Source: Fibrisoma limi BUZ 3 (GTDB taxonomy: Bacteria > Bacteroidota > Bacteroidia > Cytophagales > Spirosomataceae). Taken from it: a stretch of 64,000 nt of DNA. Position numbers and translations under genes: made by a program. Positions 44,510-52,684 of the stretch are shown in pieces. The stretch lies in assembly GCF_000296815.2 (NCBI RefSeq), contig NZ_CAIT01000006.1, positions 1,184,777-1,248,776 of the forward strand, read 5' to 3'. Every line of letters begins with the position of its first letter. The first letter of the stretch is position 1. The notes beneath the pieces are model-generated. The model was not told the origin of the DNA, ran no database searches, and was given only the letters and a program-made list of their open reading frames with translations.

Positions 44510-47050
44510 ATGAGACACCTGTTCTTTTTTGTTTTTACGATATTTACACTCACTACCGCCTGGGGACAGAGCACAGGCACGATAACCGGCACTATCCGGA
44601 GCGCTTCGGGCGAGACCATGCCGGGCGTAACGATTGTGCTGGACGACTCGCGGCTGGGCACAACCACCGACGAAAGCGGCCGGTATCTGCTACGTAACGT
44701 ACCGTCTGGTCAACACAGCCTGCAAGCCAGTTTTGTGGGCTTCCAGACCTTCCGCCAGACCGTTACGGTCAACGGTACCGAGCGGCTCGACATCACCCTG
44801 ACCGACAATCCGTCTCAACTCAGCGAGGTGATCGTCAGCACCCAGAAGCGGGCCGAATCCATCCTCGACGTACCGATCGCCATTGCGGCCGTTGACGGTA
44901 ACTTTCTGAAGCGCCAGCGAATTCAGGAACTGGACGTACTTTCGAACTACATTCCGGGTTTGCAGGTGCAGCTTCAGAGCCCCAACAACCCTGGCTTTGT
45001 AATCCGGGGCGTAACGAGCGACGACGGCGACTCACGCGCCCAGGCCCGCGTGTCGGTGTTCCAGGACGGGGTCCAGATTTCGCGGTCGCGTGGCGCGGTG
45101 GTGGAGTTGTTCGATATGGAGCGTGTTGAGGTGGCAAAGGGTCCGCAGGGTACGTTGTTCGGTCGGGGGGCGCAGATCGGTGCCGTTCACCTGATTCAAA
45201 ACAAAGCCCGTAATAATCAGTCGGGTGAGGTTCTGCTGTCGTACGGCAATTATAACAGCCTGTACGCCCAGGGATTCATTAATCAGCCGGTCGTGAAAGA
45301 CAAGTTCTTTGTGCGGGTGGCGGGTGTAGCCAGCCAACGCGACGGCTTCATCGACAACATCTCCGGCGGTACCCTCAACGGAAAAGGTACGTACGCCGGT
45401 CGTCTGGCGCTCCGGTACCTGCCCGGTACGCGCTCAACCCTCGATCTGCTGGTCAATTATCAGTACGACGATTACCCCGGTACGTCGTTCAAAAGTGGCC
45501 GATACGCCCCACGGGGCGGCACCACCGATCCGAACACGGCGGCCGATCTGGAGCAGGGTACCAACCTCTTCACGCGCCGGAAAGTGTTTGGCACAACGCT
45601 CCTCTGGAACCAGCAGCTAACCAACCGGCTGACGCTGAACTCTATTTCGGCCTACCGCTGGTTCAACTCGCACGAGAACTTCGACGCCGATGGTACGGCG
45701 GCTCCGGCTCTGTTCCTGGCGGAGTTTGCCAACAGCCGCCAGTGGAGTCAGGAGTTCCGGCTGAATTATCAGAACGAGGGTCGTTTTTCGGGCTTTGCCG
45801 GGGTGAGCGTTTTTTCGGAAGATAACGCGCAGCGCGTTCCTCTGATTACGGACGAACGCAGCCTGCTGGCCCTTTACACAACGGTAATCAACCAATCGGT
45901 GCCGGCGGTACCGGTGATTCCCATCGTGTTCCCCGACGGCTCACCTAACCTGACCCTGACGAGTGCGGTGCTGAACTCCCTGCTGCCGCCCCAGGTACCG
46001 CGCCCGCTGCCGCCCCTGAAAACGCGCCACGAAGAAGCGTATGCCAACTTTGGCAAAAACACAGCCTACGAGATTTTTGCCGATGGTACGTACCAGTTGA
46101 CCTCACGGCTGAGCCTGAGTGCCGGTATTCGGGGATCGTACGAAAACCAGACGGGTGGCTACCAGGCCGATCCGGCTGCCGTACCAAGTCTGATTGGCCT
46201 GCTGGTCAACAATTATCCGAACATTCTGAGCCGCCCGACGCAGGGTCGCTACTCAGTTACGAAAGATTATTTCTCGGCCGTCGGTCGTTTGGTACTGGAC
46301 TATAAAATCGGCAATCAGAAGGCATACGCCAGCATTTCGCGGGGGCGTCGGCCGGGCGTAATTCAGGTATCAGCCATCGATACGACGCTGCTGCGCCCCG
46401 AAATAGTGATGAGCTACGAGATTGGTTATAAAGGCGCTACCCTGGCCAACCGGCTGCAATACGATCTGGCGGCCTATTTCTACGACTGGAATAACTTTCA
46501 GTCCACCTCAATTGTGTTGCAGCAGGGACAACTGCGTGCGTTGTCAACCGATGCCGGGTCGGCCCGCAGCATCGGCGCTGAAATCGGCCTTCGGTACAAC
46601 GTATTCCGGAATTCATTGCTGTACGGCAGCTATTCGTACATCGACGGGAAGTTCAACGACACCGACCGGGAAGGTCGCCAGCAGCAGTTCGCCGGGAACC
46701 GTTTCCGCCTGACCCCGATGAACCAGGTGGCGCTCGGGGCAGACCTGAATTTTCCGGTCCAATCGCGCTTTTCGATCTATTTCCGCCCGAACTACACCTA
46801 CAAGTCAAAGGTGTTTTTCGAGAACACAAACCAGGCTAACCTCGTGCAGGAAGGCTACGGTCTGGTAAACCTCAACGCGGGCGTTGAATTCGGGTCGAAG
46901 CCCCGGGTGATGGTCGGCTTCTACGGCAAGAATCTGCTGGATCAGCAATACATCATCGACGCTGGCAATACCGGAAATGCCTTTGGTATCCCTACGTTTA
47001 TTGCAGGACCTCCGCGGTTTGTCGGCGCTGAGCTGCGAGTGTCGTTTTAA
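44510..47050 (+). CDS. TonB-dependent receptor with carboxypeptidase-regulatory domain
   Basis: Encodes 846 aa. A signal peptide (about 1-20) leads to a CarboxypepD_reg-like domain (GTITGTIRSASGETMPGVTI, about 22-105), a plug (SEVIVSTQKRAESILDVPIA, VEVAKGPQGTLFGRGAQIG, about 110-230) and a 22-strand barrel ending in an aromatic-rich strand (PPRFVGAELRVSF). No SusD partner follows, so it is more like siderophore or small-molecule receptors of the CirA/FecA type. It directly follows the PhoD phosphatase and is followed by the palindrome array. Confidence 0.92.
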   Translation: MRHLFFFVFTIFTLTTAWGQSTGTITGTIRSASGETMPGVTIVLDDSRLGTTTDESGRYLLRNVPSGQHSLQASFVGFQTFRQTVTVNGTERLDITLTDNPSQLSEVIVSTQKRAESILDVPIAIAAVDGNFLKRQRIQELDVLSNYIPGLQVQLQSPNNPGFVIRGVTSDDGDSRAQARVSVFQDGVQISRSRGAVVELFDMERVEVAKGPQGTLFGRGAQIGAVHLIQNKARNNQSGEVLLSYGNYNSLYAQGFINQPVVKDKFFVRVAGVASQRDGFIDNISGGTLNGKGTYAGRLALRYLPGTRSTLDLLVNYQYDDYPGTSFKSGRYAPRGGTTDPNTAADLEQGTNLFTRRKVFGTTLLWNQQLTNRLTLNSISAYRWFNSHENFDADGTAAPALFLAEFANSRQWSQEFRLNYQNEGRFSGFAGVSVFSEDNAQRVPLITDERSLLALYTTVINQSVPAVPVIPIVFPDGSPNLTLTSAVLNSLLPPQVPRPLPPLKTRHEEAYANFGKNTAYEIFADGTYQLTSRLSLSAGIRGSYENQTGGYQADPAAVPSLIGLLVNNYPNILSRPTQGRYSVTKDYFSAVGRLVLDYKIGNQKAYASISRGRRPGVIQVSAIDTTLLRPEIVMSYEIGYKGATLANRLQYDLAAYFYDWNNFQSTSIVLQQGQLRALSTDAGSARSIGAEIGLRYNVFRNSLLYGSYSYIDGKFNDTDREGRQQQFAGNRFRLTPMNQVALGADLNFPVQSRFSIYFRPNYTYKSKVFFENTNQANLVQEGYGLVNLNAGVEFGSKPRVMVGFYGKNLLDQQYIIDAGNTGNAFGIPTFIAGPPRFVGAELRVSF

Positions 47051-47055
47051 GCGGA

Positions 47056-47112
47056 GCGGTCATACGTACCGTCAGACCGAGTTACCCCAGGTCAGACGGT
47101 ACGTATGACCGC
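47056..47112. repeat. Long palindrome 1 of the 47-kb array
   Basis: GCGGTCATACGTACCGTC (47056-47073) is the exact reverse complement of 47095-47112. After one mismatch the stem continues for four pairs (GACC/GGTC), leaving an 11-base loop. It begins 6 bases after the TonB receptor stop. There is no T tract. Confidence 0.8.
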
Positions 47113-47141
47113 TTATCTACCTTTCTGCGTTGTTGAATGTA

Positions 47142-47327
47142 GCGGTTGTAGCAGTCTGGCTGGTCAGATTTAGAAACTCTCCTTACTCTAAAAAGAAGCC
47201 GGTCAGACGTACCGTCAGACCTTTGGTTCGCGTACTCGGTCTGACGGTACGTCTGACCGCATCGGTCTTTACCAGCAAGGCAACTACACAAGGGCACTCG
47301 ACCGAGTTTCCATATGCGGTTGTAGCA
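47142..47327 (+). repeat. Direct repeat GCGGTTGTAGCA within the array
   Basis: The 12-mer GCGGTTGTAGCA occurs at 47142-47153 and again at 47316-47327. Each copy is followed closely by a GGTCAG word. It shows that the array is built from a larger duplicated unit, not only from palindromes. Confidence 0.6.
47200..47259. repeat. Long palindrome 2 of the 47-kb array
   Basis: A perfect 22-bp inverted repeat: arms 47200-47221 and 47238-47259, loop of 16 bases. Each arm is itself nearly palindromic around GTAC (GGTCAGACGTACC...). It is the best conserved unit of the array. Confidence 0.85.
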
Positions 47328-47335
47328 ACCACACA

Positions 47336-47389
47336 GGTCAGGTTGAGAACCTGACCGCACCACGGAAAGGTCTGACGACACGTCTGACC
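47336..47389. repeat. Degenerate unit 3 of the 47-kb array
   Basis: A short perfect hairpin GGTCAGGTT (47336-47344) with AACCTGACC (47348-47356), followed by a unit at 47369-47389 that reads GGTCTGACGACACGTCTGAC plus C, differing from the arm of palindrome 2 at only two positions. Confidence 0.7.
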
Positions 47390-47441
47390 GGCTGACTCCC
47401 CAACTTTCTGTGCCGTCTCACCCATAAGACCAGCTTACCCC

Positions 47442-47496
47442 GGTCAGACGTAACGAAGCAAACTACGCCACTCCTGGTCTCACGGTACGTCGGACC
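47442..47496. repeat. Degenerate unit 4 of the 47-kb array
   Basis: A half unit GGTCAGACGTA at 47442-47452 and a full unit at 47476-47496 (GGTCTCACGGTACGTCGGAC plus C). The last copy ends 15 bases before the stop of the convergent OBAP-family gene. Confidence 0.7.
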
Positions 47497-47510
47497 GAAC
47501 GGACCATTGA

Positions 47511-48290
47511 TCAGCGTTGCGGCTTTTCGCCTTTAAAACTGTTCTGATTCACGTGTTCGTGCTTATGATTCGTCAGGGCAGGCAGTTGGATAATTTCTCC
47601 GGTCTCCCACGAATCCGCACCGGGAAGTTTAGGCGGGGCCTGAATATCGGCTCGTTGACTGCGCTTTTCACGCGTGGAAATACCAAACCGTTTGTCGCGG
47701 TCATTTACTAACTCGGGCTTCAGCAGGCCATCGCGTGTAAATCCCATCATCAGCGCCGGATTGCCGAACGGAAGTGCAATGTCCTGATCTGTGTGCCACG
47801 TATGCCAGGTTTTACCGTAGGTCGTTACGATCTGTTCCATCAGCTCGTGCTCCGCTACACCGGGCAGGCCGGGTCCAATCAGCGTACCGCTTTTCACTTC
47901 GTACCGGTGACTGTGCCATAGTTTTTTCTCGTCGGCAGGCAGCGTTTTGAAAAGCGTTTCGGAGATGATGTATTCTACGCCCATGATCTTGGCGCTATCA
48001 CCATTTCCGTCATAAATTACGCACTGGGTCAGGTCCTCGTTCAGTTTAGAACAATAGTGATGTGCTTCCATCTGGCCCTGCAAATGGCCGTTGTAAAAAT
48101 GAAAGCCATCCAGGTAGATGTTCAGCTTACGAACGGGCGATTTATCCTGCAACACATCGGCACCCGCTTCGAGCACCTTCGTTTTGGACGATTTTTCATC
48201 CCCCGGCGACTTAACGTTCGATGATGTATTGCCGCCCCCACAAGCCCAGGTCAGCAGCGCAAGACACATTGCACTTGCCAGCTTTTGCAT
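47511..48290 (-). CDS. OBAP family (DUF1264) lipoprotein
   Basis: Encodes 259 aa with a lipoprotein signal ending LTWAC (Cys17). The conserved core is plain: GQMEAHHYCSKLNEDLTQC, IMGVEYIISETLFKTLP, EKKLWHSHRYEVKSG and YGKTWHTWHTDQDIALPFG. The family was named after plant oil-body-associated proteins and also occurs in bacteria; its activity is unknown. The conserved His and Cys residues suggest a metal or ligand site. It follows the sulfatase gene on the same strand by 58 bases. Confidence 0.85.
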   Translation of the reverse strand: MQKLASAMCLALLTWACGGGNTSSNVKSPGDEKSSKTKVLEAGADVLQDKSPVRKLNIYLDGFHFYNGHLQGQMEAHHYCSKLNEDLTQCVIYDGNGDSAKIMGVEYIISETLFKTLPADEKKLWHSHRYEVKSGTLIGPGLPGVAEHELMEQIVTTYGKTWHTWHTDQDIALPFGNPALMMGFTRDGLLKPELVNDRDKRFGISTREKRSQRADIQAPPKLPGADSWETGEIIQLPALTNHKHEHVNQNSFKGEKPQR

Positions 48291-48348
48291 ACTAATCCCC
48301 TATGTTTTCAGTAGAGAACAGGCGATGTATCATTATGTTCAGGAAAAC

Positions 48349-49734
48349 CTACTGCCGCTCGGGCTTCTGCCAGGGAACGGCCCCACCCTGTCGAATGTGC
48401 TCCATGAGCAGCCTGATCAGTACGTCCCGCTCTTTCTTGTTCTGGTCAGCCAGATTTGTCGTTTCTCGCGGGTCGCTACCGAGATTATACAGCTCATACG
48501 GTGCAAAAGGCGTCGGTTGCAGCAGTTTCCAGTTACCCTGCCGAACAGCGTGAATCTGTAGTCCCTTGTACGTGTCCTGTCCTTCGCGCCGGACAAAAAA
48601 CAGCGGTCGATCGGGCAAAGTCGCGTCGCCCCGGCCGGTCATCAGGTTCAGGAACGACAGACCGTTGATGCCGTCTGGCACGCTGGCCCCGGCGGCCTGC
48701 AACAGGGTTGGGAACCAGTCCATCAGTTGAAGCAGCGCCCCCGACTCACTGCCGGCTTCAATGTGCCCCGACCACATGGCCCCGGTCGGAATCCGGATAC
48801 CTCCTTCGTAAAACTGCCCTTTCACCCCCCGGAATTGGCCATTGTTCGCTTTGCCGGGTCCCCAGCCGCCGTTGTCGCTGGTAAACACCACGAGCGTATT
48901 GGCCAGTTGCCCGTTGGCCCGCAAGGTGGCCAGCACCCGACCAATGTTATCGTCGAGGTGCTCGATCAGCGCAACCAGTTTGGCCCGCTGCGGATCAATG
49001 CCGGGCTGTCGCTTCTGCACCCGATTGAGGTAAGCCACGGGCGGCTGAAGCGGATCGTGTGGAGCGGTATAAGCCAGATACAGAAAGAACGGATCTTTTT
49101 TCGCCTTACGGTCGTTGAGATAGCGAACGGCCGCATCGGTAAACACATCGGTCGCGTGGCCGGGCGGATCGATTACCTGCCCGTTATGCCGGAGGAAATT
49201 CTGCCCGTGGCGAAGCTTCACGACGTAGTCGTCCATCATGCCCTCCAGCAATCCGTAAAACTCCTGAAACCCCCGTTCGTTGGGTAGATTGGGCGATTCG
49301 AGCCCCAGGTGCCACTTGCCAATATTGGCCGAATGGTAACCCTGTTTGCGCAGGTATGTCGGCAGTAATGTTGCCGACGATGCCAGATAGCCCCAACTGT
49401 CCTGCACCTCATCGCGGATAACGCCCGGTACGCCCACCCGCTCGGGGTACCGCCCCGTCAGCAGGGCCGCCCGGCTCGGCGAACAGACCGAACTGTTGGC
49501 GTAAAAATTGGTGAACCGCATCCCGGCACCAATCAGGCTGTCGATGTGAGGGGTCTTAAGATCGGTGCTGCCAAAGCAGGACAGGTCACCATACCCAAGG
49601 TCATCGGCGAGGATAAAAACGATGTTGGGGGGCCGGTTGGCCGCCGGCTGGGAAGCACTGGAGGACTTAGGAAGAGGCAGGAATGACGTAACCGCCCACA
49701 ACAACGGCACGAACAGGCTCAGAAAGCGAATCAT
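48349..49734 (-). CDS. Type I sulfatase (arylsulfatase-like), exported
   Basis: Encodes 461 aa with a signal peptide (about 1-27). Sulfatases hydrolyse sulfate esters and use a formylglycine made from Cys or Ser. The maturation motif CSPSRAALLTG is present (Cys near 81), as are the metal-binding FILADDLGYGDLSCFG, the lysine/His segment GKWHLGL and TSDNGGWGPG. Maturation of the Cys form needs an anaerobic or aerobic formylglycine enzyme encoded elsewhere. The substrate is probably a sulfated glycan or aryl sulfate; it cannot be told. Confidence 0.92.
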   Translation of the reverse strand: MIRFLSLFVPLLWAVTSFLPLPKSSSASQPAANRPPNIVFILADDLGYGDLSCFGSTDLKTPHIDSLIGAGMRFTNFYANSSVCSPSRAALLTGRYPERVGVPGVIRDEVQDSWGYLASSATLLPTYLRKQGYHSANIGKWHLGLESPNLPNERGFQEFYGLLEGMMDDYVVKLRHGQNFLRHNGQVIDPPGHATDVFTDAAVRYLNDRKAKKDPFFLYLAYTAPHDPLQPPVAYLNRVQKRQPGIDPQRAKLVALIEHLDDNIGRVLATLRANGQLANTLVVFTSDNGGWGPGKANNGQFRGVKGQFYEGGIRIPTGAMWSGHIEAGSESGALLQLMDWFPTLLQAAGASVPDGINGLSFLNLMTGRGDATLPDRPLFFVRREGQDTYKGLQIHAVRQGNWKLLQPTPFAPYELYNLGSDPRETTNLADQNKKERDVLIRLLMEHIRQGGAVPWQKPERQ

Positions 49735-49993
49735 GTCCGAAAGTAATCAGGCGGTGGGAGCTCCGCAAGTTGTCTCGTCGGACATATACCTGCAATGATT
49801 GCGTTCTTTGTTTATACCCGTTTTTCGCGCTGTATTAAATCAACTTAATAAGAGCAAGATCAGTGGCAGCAGAAAAGCCAGTCAATCTTTGTACATCGAC
49901 ATTGTAGCAGTCCACTTTTAGAGTTAAATCTACTATGGCAGACAGATGGCTTTTCAAGCGTTTGCTTGCCTTTCGCAACCGCCACCGACTTTT

Positions 49994-50389
49994 TCAGAAC
50001 GTGGGCTGAGCAACGAGGTAGTGCCTAATTTCGGTCCGGAATTTTCGGAAGTCAGCCAGGAAACTCGCTACCTCCAGCCGCAGGTATTGGTGATCAAGCC
50101 GGTTCTCCCGGTTTAGCACCGAATTTGTCCGTACGCCATCGGCCACCTCCGCATTGATAAGCCGAATCTCGTCGAGCAAACGCGTGGTCAGCCGACGGAA
50201 GTGGTGTAGTTGGCTCAGCTCGTTTCGCCAGCTCTTTTCATCGGTTAGCGTTGGGTCGAGTCCTTCGTTGAGCGTACCGAGCAGCTTCTCCCAAAAGTCC
50301 ACTTCCTGAAGCGCCAACTGTAGTTCGCTGGTCCAGATCTGATGCAGCACGTGGACATCGATCAACTGGCGGTATTTTTCTTTGTTCAT
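49994..50389 (-). CDS. Small helical protein beside a universal stress protein (131 aa, copy A)
   Basis: Encodes 131 aa, all predicted helix (LHQIWTSELQLALQEVDFWE, ELSQLHHFRRLTTRLLDEIR). It has no signal peptide. It starts 12 bases after the universal stress protein gene on the same strand and is therefore cotranscribed. It shares length and a W-x3-L-x-L-x3-QE(V/I)D pattern with the protein at 55987, which also neighbours a universal stress protein. The function is unknown; a partner of the stress protein is a fair guess. Confidence 0.6.
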   Translation of the reverse strand: MNKEKYRQLIDVHVLHQIWTSELQLALQEVDFWEKLLGTLNEGLDPTLTDEKSWRNELSQLHHFRRLTTRLLDEIRLINAEVADGVRTNSVLNRENRLDHQYLRLEVASFLADFRKFRTEIRHYLVAQPTF

Positions 50390-50401
50390 TGGTTTGGGGG
50401 G

Positions 50402-51289
50402 TTAGAGATACGAAGCAAACGGCATTTTGTTGGCATCATCTGTTGGCTGAATACGGGCCGCCGTATCAACTGGCCCATCGTACAAGGTCAGCAGCGGTAC
50501 CCGGGGCCGGTAGGCAATCGACCGGCTGACACTACGGCCAGCCAGGGCGTCGAAGAGACTGCGGTGGTGCGGCAGTGTAACCAGCAGATCGACCGTATGC
50601 GTGTCGATATACGCCTGGATACCCTGTACCACATCATCGTCGTGAATGACGTACTGATCGACCGGTAAGTCGCTAAGCGCCCGAAGTACGTACTGTTCAC
50701 TTACGACTGACACCGGTGTTTCTTCCGTTTCTCCGTTGGTAATGGTTAGCAAAGTCACGTTCGCCAACTTGCGGGAAGCCAGTTCTTTCAGGAAGGCAAA
50801 CGATTCGGCATCGTTAACAGACCGATAATCGGTAGCCAGTACGATACGTTGCAGTGGTCGAATCGGGGCCGAAACAGGTACGACCAGTACGTTGGTAGTG
50901 GCCTGTCGGACAACTCCTGTCGCCACGCTCCCCAGCCATTCGCTCTGCCCGGTGCCCGTAGCTCCCACAACAACCAGATCGAAATGTTCCTGACGCATCA
51001 ACACCTCCACCACTCCTACCGGTCCGCCCGGGGCAACCACTGTGCGATACGTATGATAAGGCGGCTCCGGAGATCGAACGGCCTCCTGCCTGAAGCGTTG
51101 CAGGTTTTCTTCGGCTACCCGTATCTCATCGGCCAGCAAAAACGCAGCTCCGGGAGCCATGGCCGTTTCGATAGGGTACGCATGGAGCAAACAAAAGTCG
51201 GCGGCTGTGTCGGCAAACAGAGCCTGCGAAAAGGCGAGGGCATGCCGTGAGGCCGTAGAGAAATCGGTTAGCAACAGAATTTTGTACAT
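50402..51289 (-). CDS. Tandem universal stress protein
   Basis: Encodes 295 aa from the ATG at 51289 (MYKILLLTDFSTASRHALAF). Two UspA folds lie in tandem. The first has the ATP-loop-like motif LVVVGATGTGQSEWLGSVAT followed by NVLVVPV, so it may bind nucleotide; the second half (about 150-290) has lost this motif. Universal stress proteins accumulate under starvation, hypoxia or envelope stress. It is divergent from the L,D-transpeptidase gene; two CTGAA-N4-ATCA motifs lie between them. Confidence 0.88.
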   Translation of the reverse strand: MYKILLLTDFSTASRHALAFSQALFADTAADFCLLHAYPIETAMAPGAAFLLADEIRVAEENLQRFRQEAVRSPEPPYHTYRTVVAPGGPVGVVEVLMRQEHFDLVVVGATGTGQSEWLGSVATGVVRQATTNVLVVPVSAPIRPLQRIVLATDYRSVNDAESFAFLKELASRKLANVTLLTITNGETEETPVSVVSEQYVLRALSDLPVDQYVIHDDDVVQGIQAYIDTHTVDLLVTLPHHRSLFDALAGRSVSRSIAYRPRVPLLTLYDGPVDTAARIQPTDDANKMPFASYL

Positions 51290-51444
51290 GGTCTGGTACG
51301 TGGTTAGCACATTCAGATCAATTCACCGTAATCGGCAGGACAATTGGGCACAGACGTTGTGGCTGCGCTGACTACAGAAATGAACGACAGGACAAAGGTG
51401 GTTGGCCCGGACGCCTTCAACCATGATTTGAGTCAGCCCGGATG

Positions 51445-51458
51445 CTGAATTCAATCAA
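51445..51458. promoter_or_regulatory. CRP/FNR-type site 1 (CTGAA-TTCA-ATCAA)
   Basis: It matches CTGA(C/A)-N4-ATCA, a TGA-N6-TCA dyad of the CRP/FNR kind. It lies between the divergent universal stress protein and L,D-transpeptidase genes, 22 bases (two helix turns) from site 2. Confidence 0.45.
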
Positions 51459-51466
51459 TCGAACGG

Positions 51467-51480
51467 CTGAATCGGATCAC
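51467..51480. promoter_or_regulatory. CRP/FNR-type site 2 (CTGAA-TCGG-ATCAC)
   Basis: The second copy of the motif, 59 bases upstream of the L,D-transpeptidase start. The equal phase with site 1 suits two dimers bound on one face of the DNA. Confidence 0.45.
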
Positions 51481-51539
51481 TCATAAAACCGCTGTAGGCC
51501 AGCAACTTTACCAGCCAAAACCAGCCTCACTTCCTGCTC

Positions 51540-52661
51540 ATGCGCCCATATCTGCTGCTTTTTGTGTTCATATTCACCTTTGTTTCTGCTTACGCCCAGA
51601 CAACCGGCGACTGGAATCGGCTCCGGAACTATGCGTACGAAATCGGTATAGAGATCCCGTGTGACCAGCCAGACAGAACCTGCCTGACCCGCTATGTTAC
51701 GGAGATCGTGTATGGCCATTCGCCCCGACGGATCAGCTACCAGGGTGTAGCGGAGCGGCTGGACACCGCCCGGATTGACCGGCTTACGGAGCAGTTTCTG
51801 GCCGGGGCCGACTGGTGCCCCCTGCTGGATTCGCTCGAATCGCACGACCGGGCCTACCAGCAGTTAAAAGCGTATTGTATGCGGTGTCTGGTGGATGATT
51901 ACATGGCTGATTCGCTGACGCTTGAGCAGGTGCGGGAAACCCTCAATACGTACCGGTGGCTCAACCGGTTTGACTATGCACAGCGGGTAATCGTCAACAT
52001 TCCGTCGGCCACCCTGCGTCTGATCGACCGACGGGGCAGTACCCAGCTCTGGAGCCGGGTGATTGTCGGGCAACCCCGAACGCCAACGCCCGTGATGACG
52101 GCCATGATCCCTAGTCTGGTCATGTACCCGTACTGGAATGTGCCGCGCTCCATCACGGTTCGGGAACTGCTACCTAAAATCAGGAAAAATCCGACGGTTC
52201 TGCTGGAACAACTGAATATGCAGGTAGTCTCTGGAAGCGGCCGCGTAATCGATCCGACCACCGTGGACTGGACCGTACCGGCGACTTCTTTCCCCTACCG
52301 ACTGCGGCAATCGACCGGCTGCGACAATGCACTCGGGCTGCTCAAATTCAACGTAGCCAACCCATACGACATCTACCTCCACGACACCAACGCCCGGGGT
52401 CTGTTCAGTCGGGAAAATCGGTTTCTGAGCCACGGTTGCATTCGGGTCGAAAAACCTGCCGAGTTGGCCAATCAACTACTGGGATATTCTCGCTTTCAGG
52501 CCAGTTACCTGGCGAGCTGCCCCGCTAACGCCCAGCCCAAACCGATCAATCTGCCCCAGGCCATACCGCTGCTAATTACCTACAACGTTCTCGACATTGA
52601 CGAAGCGGGTGCCATACGGGTGTATCCCGACGCGTACAACTGGTGGCGCATTACGTTGTAG
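51540..52661 (+). CDS. L,D-transpeptidase (YkuD family), exported
   Basis: Encodes 373 aa with a signal peptide (about 1-20). L,D-transpeptidases make 3-3 crosslinks in peptidoglycan or attach proteins to it. The YkuD domain is seen in VIVNIPSATLRLID, YDIYLHDTNARGLF and the catalytic motif SHGCIRVEKP (Cys near 301). The N-terminal about 130 residues resemble the scaffold domain of large L,D-transpeptidases. The last gene part convergent with the regulator gene leaves only 23 bases. Its place in a stress cluster suggests wall remodelling under stress. Confidence 0.9.
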   Translation: MRPYLLLFVFIFTFVSAYAQTTGDWNRLRNYAYEIGIEIPCDQPDRTCLTRYVTEIVYGHSPRRISYQGVAERLDTARIDRLTEQFLAGADWCPLLDSLESHDRAYQQLKAYCMRCLVDDYMADSLTLEQVRETLNTYRWLNRFDYAQRVIVNIPSATLRLIDRRGSTQLWSRVIVGQPRTPTPVMTAMIPSLVMYPYWNVPRSITVRELLPKIRKNPTVLLEQLNMQVVSGSGRVIDPTTVDWTVPATSFPYRLRQSTGCDNALGLLKFNVANPYDIYLHDTNARGLFSRENRFLSHGCIRVEKPAELANQLLGYSRFQASYLASCPANAQPKPINLPQAIPLLITYNVLDIDEAGAIRVYPDAYNWWRITL

Positions 52662-52684
52662 TACGCTCCTACGCAACCGAAGGT

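Noticed and set aside
47056-47496. Read first as a CRISPR array because of regularly placed similar units
   Set aside because: The units are palindromes of uneven spacing and decreasing similarity; there are no equal-length unique spacers and no cas genes nearby.
49935-50009. 24-codon ORF beginning MADRWLFKRLLAFRNRHRLF
   Set aside because: Very short, basic, and overlapping the end of the convergent gene; no support beyond an open frame.
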